IMG/VR virus record: IMGVR_UViG_3300035670_001059
Span: 1-27,301 of that record
Reading direction: 5' to 3' (one strand)
Source of the DNA: a virus
DNA length: 27,301 nucleotides
Within the stretch, counting starts at the first letter, position 1. Each line of letters opens with the position of its first letter. Of the stretch, positions 8,076-16,007 are shown in pieces. The position numbers and the translations under genes were made by a program. A model generated the notes under the pieces. It made no database searches, was not told the DNA's origin, and saw only the letters and a program-made list of their open reading frames with translations.

Positions 8076-9050
8076 TTAGGCCTTCGCCACAGCCTGCAGA
8101 CGACGATTGGTGCAGATCATGTTGCCCATCCAGAGCACGGGGATAACCGTCGCGTCCTGGTTGTAGGGCTTCATGTCATCCTGAACTGACAGGTTCGCGT
8201 CTTTGTGGACGACGAGCTCCAGATAGTCAGTGTTCAGGAAATACATGTGCGCCGACGGGATGCCGCTGCCACCGTCGAAGATGACATCGGCGTTCTTGTA
8301 TTTCAGGCTGGTGAAACCGCCAGAGACATCATCCGCCGAGGTGTAGCGCTTGATGCTGACCTGGCTGGACTCGTAGAACGAGAACCAGTCGTTCGACGAG
8401 ATGATGACGTCCGGCTTGTCATCGCCACGGACCTGGTTCAACCACAGCGGGAGCATGATGCTGCCCTCGATGGTCGTTGCAGAGACCGTGACCGCGCCAC
8501 CACCCTGGAGCGGAGCCGCTGCCGACTGCACCGCGTTCTGCCAGAAGGGCCAGGCCGACGAGTCGATCCCGCCGATGGTCCCGGTGCCGGCATCAGCCAC
8601 GAGAGCCTGAAGCCCACCGATCTGGTTCGGAAGCGTCCCATCGGCGTAGAGGTCGTAGCTGAAGTTGTTCTTGAACGTCCGCATGGCGTTCTTGATCCGG
8701 GCCTTGGCAAGCTTGACGATCGCATTCCCGCCGGAGTTGGTGCGGAGTTCAAGCCCCGAAGCAACGACGTTGAGAGCGATCTGACGCCACTGATATTCCG
8801 CCGCGGTGATCACGTCGGACTGCTGGATGTTCAGAACATCGTAGCCGGAGTAGCGCTGATAGGTCCCGTTCGAGTTGTAGTCAAGCGGCTGGGCAATGGT
8901 CAGACCGCCGTCTTCGAGACGGATCTGACCCTTGGTTGCAATGCGGTTGTAAAGCGCATTATGGCGCGAGATGTTGTCCTTGACGTCCTTGGCGTGGTTC
9001 CGCCAGGTCGTTGCCACCAATTCGGTGAAGGTTGAGCTAGGAGTAGCCAT
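8076..9050 (-). CDS. Major capsid protein
   Basis: 324 residues from an ATG at 9050 (AAGGA about 9 nt upstream). The N-terminal helix region, with WRNHAKDVKDNISRHNAL followed by a Gly/Ile strand, is typical of HK97-fold major capsid proteins from podoviruses that use a separate scaffold. The rest is a mixed alpha/beta protein with a C-terminal strand-rich segment ending in MGNMICTNRRLQAVAKA. The order scaffold, capsid, then decoration supports the call. No N-terminal delta domain is apparent, consistent with the separate scaffold gene upstream. Confidence 0.9.
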   Translation of the reverse strand: MATPSSTFTELVATTWRNHAKDVKDNISRHNALYNRIATKGQIRLEDGGLTIAQPLDYNSNGTYQRYSGYDVLNIQQSDVITAAEYQWRQIALNVVASGLELRTNSGGNAIVKLAKARIKNAMRTFKNNFSYDLYADGTLPNQIGGLQALVADAGTGTIGGIDSSAWPFWQNAVQSAAAPLQGGGAVTVSATTIEGSIMLPLWLNQVRGDDKPDVIISSNDWFSFYESSQVSIKRYTSADDVSGGFTSLKYKNADVIFDGGSGIPSAHMYFLNTDYLELVVHKDANLSVQDDMKPYNQDATVIPVLWMGNMICTNRRLQAVAKA

Positions 9051-9065
9051 TGTTCAAATCCTTGA

Positions 9066-10121
9066 TTAAGCCCGAGAGGCAATCTGGGCCATGGTTTCAG
9101 CGAGAGTGTCGTCGATCGAGCCGACAGGAACCGTTCCGTTCCGTGACTTCGGATCAAGCGACAGATGGTCAGCCGTAGACCGGGCAAGCTTGTCTTTCCG
9201 AGCCTGCTCTTCGGCAGCAGCGGTTGTCGACTTGAGGGCTGTCAGCCGGTCGATTTCCTTCTGCCGAGTAGTCGGGTTCAGATAAATGGCCTTGTCGTAA
9301 GCGTCTTGGAGGTTGGTGGCCTGTCCGGCGTCAAAGAGCTTGATGATGTCTTCCACCAGCTCATTGAAATACGGATGGTCGGGACTCTGAGCCATCGACG
9401 AGATTTCGTTGTCGATGTGCTGCTGAGCAGCTCCCAGATCCTGCTGTTGGCGGGACTGGTGGGCGTTCTTGAGTTCGCTGATTTCCCGTTCGAGGGCAGC
9501 GACTCGGGGATCGACAGGTTCGAGGACCTTGTCGCCCATGTGGTTGATGAGCTGGCCGAAGTCGATTCCATAACCGCTAATCATATTCGCGGCGAGTTCG
9601 AGCTTCTGCTCAGGTGTTCCGCGGCTGAGGATGTAATGGTTCGCAGCGAAAGACTGGAACATCTGAACCGGGTCGATGTTCTCGGCTTGGAGGATCGGAG
9701 CGTAAGGGGTCACGACCTGGGAATAGCGATCCCCGATCTCAGCGCGTTCCTTGTATTGAGAAATCCCCCGGAAGTAATCCTCTTCACGTTTGAGGACTTC
9801 CTGCTGTGCTCGAGGGGTCAGTGTAGCCCATTCGGCGAGGGCTTCCTTGGACCAGGTCTTCGGTGCACCGGTGTCCTGCACCGCTTCGGTGTTCTCAGCC
9901 GCGGGCTCCTTGCCTTCCACAGCGGGTTGCTGGGGTGGATCAGCCGCAGCAGCGCTCGGATCGCTGGCCGCCAGGTCCACCCCAGCGTCAGCCCCCTTGA
10001 CCCCGGCATCGCCGCCTTCTCCCCCCTGCCGAAAGAGATCGGCGGAGATGTCAGCAAGAGCTGTTTCGGTGTCGAAGTCAGGCTGACTTTCGGTGGTGGG
10101 AGTTTCGATGTCTTTGGGCAT
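9066..10121 (-). CDS. Scaffolding protein
   Basis: 351 residues, ATG at 10121 with AAGGA upstream. The first ~90 residues are acidic and disordered, rich in Ala, Asp, Glu, Gly and Pro. The remainder is strongly helical and charged, with a likely coiled coil around residues 205-245 (ALEREISELKNAHQSRQQQ) and a Lys/Arg-rich C-terminal part. These are general properties of phage scaffolds, which bind the capsid protein through a basic helical C-terminus and leave the procapsid. It lies immediately before the major capsid gene, the canonical place. Confidence 0.85.
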   Translation of the reverse strand: MPKDIETPTTESQPDFDTETALADISADLFRQGGEGGDAGVKGADAGVDLAASDPSAAAADPPQQPAVEGKEPAAENTEAVQDTGAPKTWSKEALAEWATLTPRAQQEVLKREEDYFRGISQYKERAEIGDRYSQVVTPYAPILQAENIDPVQMFQSFAANHYILSRGTPEQKLELAANMISGYGIDFGQLINHMGDKVLEPVDPRVAALEREISELKNAHQSRQQQDLGAAQQHIDNEISSMAQSPDHPYFNELVEDIIKLFDAGQATNLQDAYDKAIYLNPTTRQKEIDRLTALKSTTAAAEEQARKDKLARSTADHLSLDPKSRNGTVPVGSIDDTLAETMAQIASRA

Positions 10122-10132
10122 GGGCAGGGTCC

Positions 10133-10558
10133 TTAGATGGGCGGCGTTGACCGGTCGACGGAAAGATCCAAGCCTCCATTGACCAGCTCGTTATGGAGCT
10201 GTTCCTTTTTGTCCGAGGAGAAGGCTTCGAACTCTCTTTCCACGTGGTCCTCGATTATCTTGTCGAGCTTGGCATCGTCTTGTGCCCGACGGGTAGCTGC
10301 GGCTTCGGTTTCACCCGTTTCCAGAACGCGACAGCCGTGTTTGGCCAGATTGTTCCGGTGGGCGTGCGCCGAGCCGATGTAATCCCCGGTGACTGGACAG
10401 GTGTAGTCTGTCTGATCCACCGAGAACATGGGGGCAGAAATGAGACGTTTTGCCGGAGCGGAGCAAGCGCAAATTTGAGGCTCTGAGAACTTTTCGAGAG
10501 GGACGAAACGTTCGAAGCGGTGGGAGGTGGCAGAGCACTGGAAGTCGTAGAGGGGCAT
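10133..10558 (-). CDS. FmdB-like zinc-ribbon protein
   Basis: The start is the ATG at 10558, which overlaps the portal stop (TGATG); a TTG one codon earlier is possible. The 141-residue protein opens with MPLYDFQC, then HRFERFVPLEKF, and QICACSAPAKRLISAP. This is the layout of the FmdB regulatory/zinc-ribbon family, with cysteines at 8, 30 and 32. The second CxxC pair typical of the family is altered (C8-x4-H13 and CAC), so metal binding may be weaker. The C-terminal half is charged and helical. Small FmdB-like proteins between portal and scaffold genes are common in this phage type, but their role is unknown. Confidence 0.82.
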   Translation of the reverse strand: MPLYDFQCSATSHRFERFVPLEKFSEPQICACSAPAKRLISAPMFSVDQTDYTCPVTGDYIGSAHAHRNNLAKHGCRVLETGETEAAATRRAQDDAKLDKIIEDHVEREFEAFSSDKKEQLHNELVNGGLDLSVDRSTPPI

Positions 10559-12663
10559 CAAGCAGGTTCCTTTTCAGCTTTTTCCGAGGCAGCGGATTGG
10601 GTGGCGATTTGTTCCAGCTTTTGCCTATGCTGAGCTTCCTGAATGCGGAGCTTTTGGTCCGCCGCCCGCATCTGGAGATTGAGCTCCCGCTCTCGGAGTT
10701 GAAGCTCCATTTGTGCGATCTGGGCTTCGAGCTCCATGAGCTTGACTTTTTGCTGAAACTCCATCTGGGACAGCTGCATATCGAGCTGAGTTTGTTGGGC
10801 CTTAGCCTGAGCTTCGATCTTTGCCGTCTCGGCCTTTATCTGCATTGCCGGATCAGGCCCGGCGGCTTGCGGAGCCTTCATGGCTTGGATTGCATCTTCC
10901 AAGTGCATGCCGAAGTTATACCGCCGGCTAATGGTCAGGAGCATTTCCTTGGCGATTTCGAAAGGCATGGTGCCGTCTTTGACCAGTGGCCCGAGACCGT
11001 TGAGGAACTGGGACAAGGCGTTGAGGAGCTCGGCGATGTCTTGCTTGTCTTGGGCAGCTTCTGCGTCGATCGTGGAGTTTGTCTCGATGTCAGTCTTGTA
11101 GTGGACGGCGACGGAATTCTGCATCAGGCCGTAGATCGCCTCCCACGAAGGCTGCTGCAGCATGTTGAGGATTTCCGGCGGGACTTCGGGGGCAGGAGGT
11201 GGGGCGGGAGGTTGCTGCTGCATCGGCGGGCCTCCCGGAGGGGCCTGCATCGGAGGCTGTTGCTGGGCCGCCATTTGCGCCTGCATCTGTTGCTGTTGCA
11301 GCCCCATTTGCACCTGCTGCTTCTCAGCCTCCGTCATATATGGCGCGCCGGTCATCTGCTTGAACGTGTCCATTTCAAACCGGTTGCAGGCAATTTCCAG
11401 CATGATGGCCAGAGCATCGCGGCAGTAGCGTTGGACTTCCTTCTGCATCCGCTTGAGCCGCAGAGACCCCCACTGGTTCTTGATGTTCTGAGCCGTGGCG
11501 GTTTCGGAAGCAACCGAGGCCCCGCGGAGAATGTCACTGATGCCAGTGATTTCGTAGATGACTTGCTTGATCCCCTCACGCTGTTGGTAGAGGGACTGAG
11601 CAGTGGCCGCAAGCTCTTGGATCGGCACCACCCACAGGAGCTTATCCATCCCGGTGCCGTCAGGCATAGACTGGACATTCTCGACCGGGACCATTTCGTT
11701 GTCTTCCGCGTTGAGCATCTTTTCAATGCCTTCGACAGCGGAGTTATACGCCCCCCGGAAGCGGATGGCTTTGATGATGGCTTTGAGCCGCAGGGTGATT
11801 GTGTTGAGCTCCTGGGCCTGCTGCTTGTAGTGCATGTAAAGTGGCGTTGGGACCAAGGTCGTGACCTTGCGCATGAAGTTCAGTGGCTTCGGGATCGGGA
11901 AGAAATTGAGCAACCCGAGAGGGTCTTCCGCCATGCGAAGCGGGCCTTTAGTATGACAGGCTGAGAAGAAATAGACCTTCCTTGTCCGCTTGTCCCAGAC
12001 CTCGTAGACCTTGGCGAGCTTGACACCTTTGAGCTGGTCCTTCGGCTCGGGCTCTTTCGAGTCGTCGGAAAGATCCATCATGTTGCGGAAATCGACAGCA
12101 ACATCGGGGAAATTGCTCCGGATTTCTGCTTCCGTCATGTCCCATTCGAAGCCGATCCAAGGGACCTTTTTCCAAGTCCGGGCATAGCCGTGGAAGAACT
12201 TGTCCCAGCGAACGGCTTCGCCATAGACGCATTCTGACATCGGGCCTTCCTGGCCAACGAACTTGAACCGGGTCAAGCCGCGGTTGGTGAGAAGCCCATC
12301 GAGGACAGCGGGCTGCATCAGATCGTCGAAGCCGTCGTAATTCGCGCTTTCCGTGTCGATAAGGTATTTCAACGACCGGGTGGAAACATCAGCCACGGCC
12401 TTGCCGAGGGGGTCAGAGTCCTTATACCGGCGCTGAACGACAGGGACTGGCCGGGCGTTGTAAACCGCTGGGGCCAGAACCTCGACATTCGAGTAGAGAA
12501 TCGCAAAGGGCGTGTCATCCGGGTTCTTGGCCTCGTAGAGGTCCACGCACATCTGCCCTGTCTGCCGGTATTTCTTCTCGCGTTCAAGGGCGTTTTGGAT
12601 TTCCGACATCCAAGATTTATAGAGCCCTTCGAGCTTTTTCTCGGAGATCTGAGCCTCAGCCAT
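10558..12663 (-). CDS. Portal protein
   Basis: 701 residues, ATG at 12663 with AAGGAA about 9 nt upstream, overlapping the terminase gene by 8 nt. The N-terminal region (helical, with EREKKYRQTGQMCVDLYE) and a central region with PVPVVQRRYKDSDPLGKA resemble podovirus portals. A Pro/Gln/Met-rich stretch lies at about residues 455-500, and the last ~90 residues form a long Gln/Glu-rich coiled coil, which fits the helical barrel at the portal's top. The protein forms the dodecameric DNA gate at one capsid vertex and is the docking partner of the terminase. Size and neighbours (terminase upstream, scaffold downstream) agree. Confidence 0.92.
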   Translation of the reverse strand: MAEAQISEKKLEGLYKSWMSEIQNALEREKKYRQTGQMCVDLYEAKNPDDTPFAILYSNVEVLAPAVYNARPVPVVQRRYKDSDPLGKAVADVSTRSLKYLIDTESANYDGFDDLMQPAVLDGLLTNRGLTRFKFVGQEGPMSECVYGEAVRWDKFFHGYARTWKKVPWIGFEWDMTEAEIRSNFPDVAVDFRNMMDLSDDSKEPEPKDQLKGVKLAKVYEVWDKRTRKVYFFSACHTKGPLRMAEDPLGLLNFFPIPKPLNFMRKVTTLVPTPLYMHYKQQAQELNTITLRLKAIIKAIRFRGAYNSAVEGIEKMLNAEDNEMVPVENVQSMPDGTGMDKLLWVVPIQELAATAQSLYQQREGIKQVIYEITGISDILRGASVASETATAQNIKNQWGSLRLKRMQKEVQRYCRDALAIMLEIACNRFEMDTFKQMTGAPYMTEAEKQQVQMGLQQQQMQAQMAAQQQPPMQAPPGGPPMQQQPPAPPPAPEVPPEILNMLQQPSWEAIYGLMQNSVAVHYKTDIETNSTIDAEAAQDKQDIAELLNALSQFLNGLGPLVKDGTMPFEIAKEMLLTISRRYNFGMHLEDAIQAMKAPQAAGPDPAMQIKAETAKIEAQAKAQQTQLDMQLSQMEFQQKVKLMELEAQIAQMELQLRERELNLQMRAADQKLRIQEAQHRQKLEQIATQSAASEKAEKEPA

Positions 12664-14158
12664 AGAGAAGTTCCTTTTGAATGCGTTCGCGGCGGTTTCT
12701 GTCCACGAGTTGGTTGAAAGTCATCTGCCCGGGGAGTTGCGGAAGCTGCAAGCCGATGGGCGGTTGAATGAGCTTAGGTTTCCATGGCCGCGACATGCAA
12801 GCATAACGGACTTCATCTGCCACGTGGTCCTCGCCGTCAGTGTCGAGGTCTTCGGGGTTCTTTTCGTCGTGCTGAAGTGTCGGCATTGTGCGCCAGAAGT
12901 CTTCGCACTCGTGAGCAGCGTAGAGCATCGGGACGTTGACGATGGTTTCCTGACCCTCAATCTCTTTGACTACTTGCTCCCCGACGATCCTTTGCCGGAC
13001 AGCTTCCCAGCCAGGTAGTCGCTTATTGTCCGCGCGCCGCCACCGACACTGAGCCATAGACTCAGCAATAGAAGGCCCCCCGTTGCGAATAAAGATAGCA
13101 GGATCAGCAACTGCGAAACGAATCCGGTCACCGGCTTCAAATTCGAGGATTTGTTTGGCGACAAGGTCGGCGGTTGAGCCAAGGCCTTTGTTGATGCCTG
13201 AGGCGCCATACCACTCGCGGTAGCGGAAGATGGCTCCGAATGGGAGCGGGTTGTCTTTGGGCCAGGTGCCGTCGCAGATCGCCCACCAGCCGACTGAGAA
13301 AGGCTTCGCAGAACCCCAGTCAAAGGAACGGAAGCAGATAGTTGAAGGCGGGGCCCATCGGAGGAGGTCTGCAGGCCGACCGTGTAGCTGCTCGTCGAGC
13401 TCGGTGAAGTAAGCTCCGTCGACGATGTCCCAGTTTCCTTCGAGCCAGGCTTTGACGAGAGCTTCGGAGCCAGACTGACGGAGACGCAAGACGTAAGTAG
13501 GATCATTCCGGAGAAGGAGCATATTATCGCCGAGCTTCGACGGAATGAAAACACGCTCGAGCTCGACAGTCTGGGTGACGCCGTCAATTTCAACATCGCA
13601 GGACTCCTTGACGATTTTGTAACCAGCTGGATCTGGGTCGATATAACGCTTTTTTACCCAGTTGTGTCCGGGGCCCCCAGGATTGCCAGTAAGCCGCATA
13701 GCAACAGGCACGCCAGCGCCACTTCTGAGCGTCGCACGGAGCTTGTCGATAGGCCCGGGGGAAGGGAAGTTCGTGACTTCCTCGACGTAGACGCGGGTGT
13801 AGTTGTGGCCTTGGTATTCTTCGGCATCGGAATCTCTTTCAAGGTAGACGAACTTAAGCCGAGCGCCACCGGGCATGAGCCATTCGGCTTTCTGCTCGTT
13901 GTATTTGGCCCCGATCTTGGGGAAGAGTTGCTTGGTCCGAGCGATGACCTCAGCGAGCTGTTTGAATTTCCGTCGGACGAAGATGCCGACGGCGTTTTCA
14001 CCGTAAGTGGCAGCGTGCTGGAGCCAGTCGCCGATTGAGGATTCAGTCTTGCCCCCGCCACGAGCTCCGCCGTAGAAGACTTCGAAAACCGGACACTGGA
14101 GAAGGGCGGTTTGAGGGCCTTCTTGGGGTGACCAGATGACGGTTTGGGGCTGGGACAT
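12656..14158 (-). CDS. terL: Terminase large subunit (packaging ATPase/nuclease)
   Basis: 500 residues, ATG at 14158. Walker A is GGARGGGKT at residues 30-38. Walker B is VYVEE at about 123-127, followed by the motif III region LTGNPGGPGHNW at about 156-167. The C-terminal RNase H-like nuclease contributes acidic residues at D280 (in SFDWGSAKPFS), D352 (VADPAIF) and D448 (HVADEVRY). The protein pumps DNA into the procapsid through the portal and cuts concatemers. Full length for the family, with all expected motifs, so probably functional. The ribosome site is weak, which fits coupling to the preceding small gene (3-nt gap). Confidence 0.96.
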   Translation of the reverse strand: MSQPQTVIWSPQEGPQTALLQCPVFEVFYGGARGGGKTESSIGDWLQHAATYGENAVGIFVRRKFKQLAEVIARTKQLFPKIGAKYNEQKAEWLMPGGARLKFVYLERDSDAEEYQGHNYTRVYVEEVTNFPSPGPIDKLRATLRSGAGVPVAMRLTGNPGGPGHNWVKKRYIDPDPAGYKIVKESCDVEIDGVTQTVELERVFIPSKLGDNMLLLRNDPTYVLRLRQSGSEALVKAWLEGNWDIVDGAYFTELDEQLHGRPADLLRWAPPSTICFRSFDWGSAKPFSVGWWAICDGTWPKDNPLPFGAIFRYREWYGASGINKGLGSTADLVAKQILEFEAGDRIRFAVADPAIFIRNGGPSIAESMAQCRWRRADNKRLPGWEAVRQRIVGEQVVKEIEGQETIVNVPMLYAAHECEDFWRTMPTLQHDEKNPEDLDTDGEDHVADEVRYACMSRPWKPKLIQPPIGLQLPQLPGQMTFNQLVDRNRRERIQKELLYG

Positions 14159-14161
14159 GGG

Positions 14162-14356
14162 TTAGACTAAGCCATTAAAAAGCTTCGGCGGGCCTTTTCG
14201 ATATGAGCGGGCTAAGCGGACCTGTTTCATGCGGAAGAGGAACTTTTCTCGAGAATTGATGACAGTTGGAGTGCCAGCCTCAATCAATTCAATGCGAAGG
14301 GCTTCCGGAAGGGCCCTCATGGCCTTGGCTGCAGCAGATTTGTCTGAGCTGTTCAC
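14162..14356 (-). CDS. Small hypothetical protein between the terminase subunits
   Basis: 64 residues from a GTG at 14356 (MNSSDKSAAAKAMRALPEAL), three bases after the upstream stop, with GAGGG about 10 nt upstream. It is basic overall (C-terminal Arg/Lys cluster, RMKQVRLARSYRKG) and mostly helical. Tight spacing on both sides indicates translation within the packaging module. No family was recognised; a packaging accessory or DNA-binding role is possible but unproven. Confidence 0.7.
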   Translation of the reverse strand: MNSSDKSAAAKAMRALPEALRIELIEAGTPTVINSREKFLFRMKQVRLARSYRKGPPKLFNGLV

Positions 14357-14359
14357 GAG

Positions 14360-15034
14360 TTAGCCCTCAAGTACCGGTCCGCCAGAGTGGGCTTTCGCCC
14401 ACTCGGAAGAGCTGTCAATTTTCGGAGGTAGTTGCACGACGAAGTTGTTTTGAACCGTCGCGCCTTGGGAGTTTCGAGCCCCGAAGCCAAGGGCCTTGGT
14501 TGAGATGTCAAGGGCCTTGAGAGCGAGATCGACGTTTTTGCTGCTTTCGAGCTTTTCCGCGATGACTTGGAGCGACTGGTCAGCCAGGCCACGGAGGCGC
14601 TCTTCAACCGTGGCGATTAGAAAAGGGTCGGTGACATCATCCCGGCGCTTGGCAAGAGCAGCTTGGAAAGCATCAGAGCCGATGACGATGGAAATCCAGG
14701 ACTGGCTGCGGTTGAAGCGTTTCGCGAGGTCGCCTTGGGAAATCGTCGGCTCGGCAAGGATGACGTCGATCATGGCTTCGTGGGAGTAGCGGACGCGCTG
14801 GAGACGGTTGCCAGAGAAATCCTCCCCCTGCTTGTAGCCTTTGTCCGCAGCGATGCCTTGGTATTTCTCGTGAGAAGCCGGGAGGTAGATGTGGTTCGCG
14901 CGGGCTTGGGCGACAGAGGGATCTTCCGTCGAGCCGGTGGGCGGGAAGATGGTTGAAGCGTCGAATTGTGGGCCCGCCGACCTGGCTTCCCCAGGGATTG
15001 GGATTTCCTCAGCAATCTTCTCGTAGTCAATCAT
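14360..15034 (-). CDS. terS: Putative terminase small subunit
   Basis: 224 residues, ATG at 15034 with GAGGA 8 nt upstream, first gene of the late operon. Residues about 95-130 (TISQGDLAKRFNRSQSWISIV) form a clear helix-turn-helix of the type used by small terminases to recognise the packaging site. This is followed by a helical, coiled-coil-like region around 150-185 suited to oligomerisation, and a disordered Gly/Ser/Pro-rich end. The N-terminal ~70 residues look disordered. It precedes the large subunit with one small gene between. A transcription regulator with the same HTH is the main alternative, but the position argues for terminase. Confidence 0.8.
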   Translation of the reverse strand: MIDYEKIAEEIPIPGEARSAGPQFDASTIFPPTGSTEDPSVAQARANHIYLPASHEKYQGIAADKGYKQGEDFSGNRLQRVRYSHEAMIDVILAEPTISQGDLAKRFNRSQSWISIVIGSDAFQAALAKRRDDVTDPFLIATVEERLRGLADQSLQVIAEKLESSKNVDLALKALDISTKALGFGARNSQGATVQNNFVVQLPPKIDSSSEWAKAHSGGPVLEG

Positions 15035-15058
15035 GGCAGGTTCCTCGTGATTGCCCTG

Positions 15059-15087
15059 ACGATGGCGGCTGGCGGGCCGTTTGTCAA
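15059..15087 (-). promoter_or_regulatory. Late operon promoter
   Basis: On the minus strand TTGACA (15087-15082), 17 nt, then CATCGT (15064-15059), ending 24 bases before the first late ATG. The spacing is ideal for a sigma-70 type promoter and the -10 box is shared with a second promoter at 17654. The leader would be only about 18 nt, carrying just the GAGGA site. Confidence 0.6.
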
Positions 15088-15122
15088 TGGGCTTTCCCCC
15101 GGCCTGATCGAATGCCTTTCTT

Positions 15123-15152
15123 CCCGGGGATTATCATCTCCAAATTCCCGGG
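15123..15152. repeat. Degenerate copy of dispersed palindrome, upstream of late promoter
   Basis: Two CCCGGG cores (15123-15128 and 15147-15152) are separated by exactly the 24-bp repeat distance of the intact copies. The inner parts are altered: GATTAT instead of GATAAT and CAAATT instead of ATTATC. A second ATTATC follows at 15155-15159 in an overlapping AATTCCCGGGAATT palindrome. The element sits about 35-65 bp upstream of the late -35 box, where an activator or repressor could act. Confidence 0.55.
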
Positions 15153-15190
15153 AATTATCCCGATTTGCTGAATTTTTGGGAGTATTGGCA

Positions 15191-15223
15191 GGGGACATTG
15201 GAAAGGGGACATGCACGGGGACA
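15191..15223. repeat. Three GGGGACA direct repeats (iteron-like)
   Basis: GGGGACA starts at 15191, 15205 and 15217 (spacings 14 and 12 nt), with a fourth copy at 15398. They lie in the G-rich non-coding stretch upstream of the terminase genes. Regular short repeats there could be binding sites for a terminase or replication protein, although the motif is short and the region is G-rich, so chance cannot be excluded. Confidence 0.4.
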
Positions 15224-15448
15224 GGGATATAGCCTAAACACCTCCCTTAGCTACCCCCGCCTTCGGGTCAGCCACCCCCCGGTCGAGCATGGGGAGGGGA
15301 AGAGGGGGAGCAATGAGTAAAGGGATTGTGGAGCGGGTGGCTGGGGAGAGACGGGCTAGGGCCGAGAGGCAACGGGCTGCGGGCATGGTCGGGGGTAGGG
15401 GACAGCGGCAATGGGACGCGCGGATGCCGGGGAGACCGGGGAGGTCGT

Positions 15449-15746
15449 CGGAGAGGTGTGGAGTTACTATGGTCAATCATTCCCCATTGGATAGTTGCAC
15501 AGGGGGACGAGGGCAGCAGGTGGTTATGCAACTCTGCCCATTCCCCTCTCCATCTCCTTCTGTCCCCAGACTCTCCGAATGGTCGGATAACAATCGTTCA
15601 AGAGATCTATTTTTTTTGTAATAAAATTATGCTCTGAGGGATGGGAGAGACTAGCGGAGAGGGCAGGGGGGATGAGGACTAGGTGAGAGTTCCCCCGGGA
15701 GAGGGGACGGGGAATGATTGGACATAGTAACTCGGAGCCTCTCCGA
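15449..15746. repeat. Imperfect inverted repeat with ~37-bp arms
   Basis: The left arm 15449-15485 and right arm 15709-15746 are inverted copies. The core 25 bp (15461-15485 against 15709-15733) match at 23 positions, and the outer CGGAGAGG / CCTCTCCG segments extend the match after a small gap. Each arm carries a GAG-TTACT-ATG motif facing inward, as if the leader of a small gene had been duplicated in inverted orientation. About 220 bp lie between the arms. Confidence 0.7.
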
Positions 15747-15779
15747 GCACCCATCCGGCCACCCCTAGGGGAGCGGAGC

Positions 15780-15815
15780 GGGGGGCAATGGGACGGGGAG
15801 CGGGGGAGCGGTGGG
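15780..15815 (+). other. G-quadruplex-prone G-run cluster
   Basis: Five runs of 3-6 G (15780-15785, 15790-15792, 15795-15798, 15802-15806, 15813-15815) are separated by loops of 2-6 nt on the plus strand, with another run at 15768. This fits the usual four-tract quadruplex rule. Whether it forms in vivo or matters to replication or packaging is unknown. Confidence 0.5.
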
Positions 15816-15942
15816 CCAATGGGCCAAATTTGGCACGGAAACCGGGGCTAGGGCGAGAAGAGGGGCGCGGGGCGGGGATAGTAGCGGAAATGGGGCAACG
15901 CGCTCTACGGGCCGTTTCCGGGGCAAATCCGGGGAACGATAG

Positions 15943-15977
15943 CACAAACAAAAAGCCCCAGCACAATGGCCGGGGCT
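15943..15977 (-). terminator. Intrinsic terminator of the short minus-strand operon
   Basis: On the minus strand AGCCCC and GGGGCT (15977-15972 and 15959-15954) form a stem around a 12-nt loop that itself allows GC pairs. It is followed directly by TTTTTGTTTGT. It lies 31 bp after the stop of the 52-aa membrane protein gene. Confidence 0.85.
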
Positions 15978-16007
15978 AGTTAGGGGGGAGAGAGGCTGGG
16001 CTAGAGG

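Larger units (their letters stand above)
15088..15942. other. G-rich non-coding region; candidate packaging site or origin
   Basis: About 850 bp between the late promoter and the terminator of the next operon without a convincing gene. The plus strand is very rich in G-runs. It contains the degenerate palindrome, GGGGACA repeats, an imperfect 25-bp inverted repeat (15461-15485 and 15709-15733), a T8 plus AT-rich island at 15608-15632, a perfect 7-bp hairpin at 15731-15747 and a G-quadruplex-prone cluster near 15780. An open frame at 15313-15621 (MSKGIVERVAGERRAR start) is possible but its second half reads as low-complexity Pro/Ser. The location next to the terminase small subunit is where pac or cos sites usually lie. 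Confidence 0.45.

Noticed and set aside
15313-15621. Plus-strand frame starting MSKGIVERVAGERRAR in the G-rich region
   Set aside because: The start lies too close to its G-rich upstream run for a normal ribosome site, and the second half is Pro/Ser-rich with codon use unlike neighbours. A short gene cannot be fully excluded, but the evidence is insufficient.
15679-15966. Minus-strand frames through the G-rich region
   Set aside because: Pro/Ser/Ala/Arg-rich reading of G-runs, crossing the terminator at 15943-15977; no ribosome site.
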